A DNA stretch of 22,136 nt from a virus. A program made the translations under genes and the position numbers. Shown piece by piece: positions 22,090 to 22,136 of the stretch (its first letter is position 1; each line of letters opens with the position of its first letter). The DNA lies in IMG/VR virus record IMGVR_UViG_3300035698_010079, positions 1 through 22,136 of that record. One strand, 5' to 3'. Under the pieces are notes generated by a model, which saw nothing but the letters and a program-made list of their open reading frames with translations, was not told the origin of the DNA and did not search any database.

Positions 22090-22136
22090 ATGGCTAATTC
22101 AACACCAATAAATATTACAGACAATACTACTGGAAC
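22090..22136 (+). CDS. 5' end of a further gene, cut by the window edge
   Basis: ATG 22090 opens a frame to the window end reading MANSTPINITDNTTG. It follows the 79-aa gene by 12 bases. The upstream sequence lacks a clear ribosome binding site, and an alternative ATG at 22082 closes after nine codons. The Thr/Asn-rich start resembles phage tail proteins, but only fifteen codons are visible. Confidence 0.4.
   Translation, partial: MANSTPINITDNTTG

Noticed and set aside
22060-22090. Terminator after the 79-aa gene (TGCTA-TG-TAGCA stem)
   Set aside because: Five-base stem with a two-base loop and no T run; another gene starts immediately after.
1-22136. tRNA, rRNA, CRISPR array, integrase or insertion sequence
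   Set aside because: None seen: no clover-leaf with TTC loop and acceptor stem was found by eye, and no transposase, integrase or phased short repeats with spacers.

Overview
The window is part of a tailed-phage or prophage genome. It is AT-leaning, dense in genes, and has no tRNA, rRNA, CRISPR array, insertion sequence, integrase or transposase that I can see. The rightward cluster runs in the classic virion order: small and large terminase, portal, protease/scaffold, decoration protein, major capsid, connectors, tail tube, tail chaperones, tape measure, tail tip, fibres. No tail sheath gene is present, so a non-contractile (siphovirus) tail is most likely. The host cannot be fixed from the window. 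The Mu-like head proteins and a glycine-rich adhesin suggest a Gram-negative bacterium, but this is inference.

Left end (1-1292, minus strand): a tight run of small genes, each with a GAGGGG-type ribosome binding site. It holds 78-aa and 105-aa unknown proteins, a 52-aa two-helix membrane protein, a 36-aa basic peptide, and a 148-aa fragment matching only the C-terminus of a Dda/UvrD-like helicase. The 5' end of a further gene runs off the edge. These look like early genes.

Central intergenic region (1293-2246): about 950 bases between the divergent leftward and rightward clusters with no convincing gene. It holds two perfect palindromes, an AT-rich stretch, a 24-nt alternating purine-pyrimidine tract, and four copies of a 31-bp repeat (TTGATAT-N18-CTACCT; three direct, one inverted) just ahead of the terminase genes. 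Packaging (pac) site, regulator binding array or origin are all possible.

Packaging and head (2247-10609): a small unknown gene, TerS, a PBSX-type TerL, a Mu-like portal fused to a MuF-type head morphogenesis domain, a Mu gpI-like protease with an apparent nested scaffold start, a DUF2190-like decoration protein, the major capsid protein, an acidic repeat protein, a gp36-like connector and a gpG-like tail completion protein. The head is therefore Mu-like, while the terminase and tail are not.

Tail (10609-22136): tail terminator candidate, small CxxxxC/His protein, tail tube, gpG and gpGT joined by a probable -1 frameshift on a run of 11 A, a 788-aa TP901-type tape measure, two tail-tip proteins, then three candidate receptor-binding proteins (LamG-like fibre, beta-helix-like spike, large fibre with a polyglycine C-terminus), a 79-aa fibre-associated protein and the start of another gene. 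Many neighbours overlap by 1-20 bases, implying translational coupling in one long late transcript.
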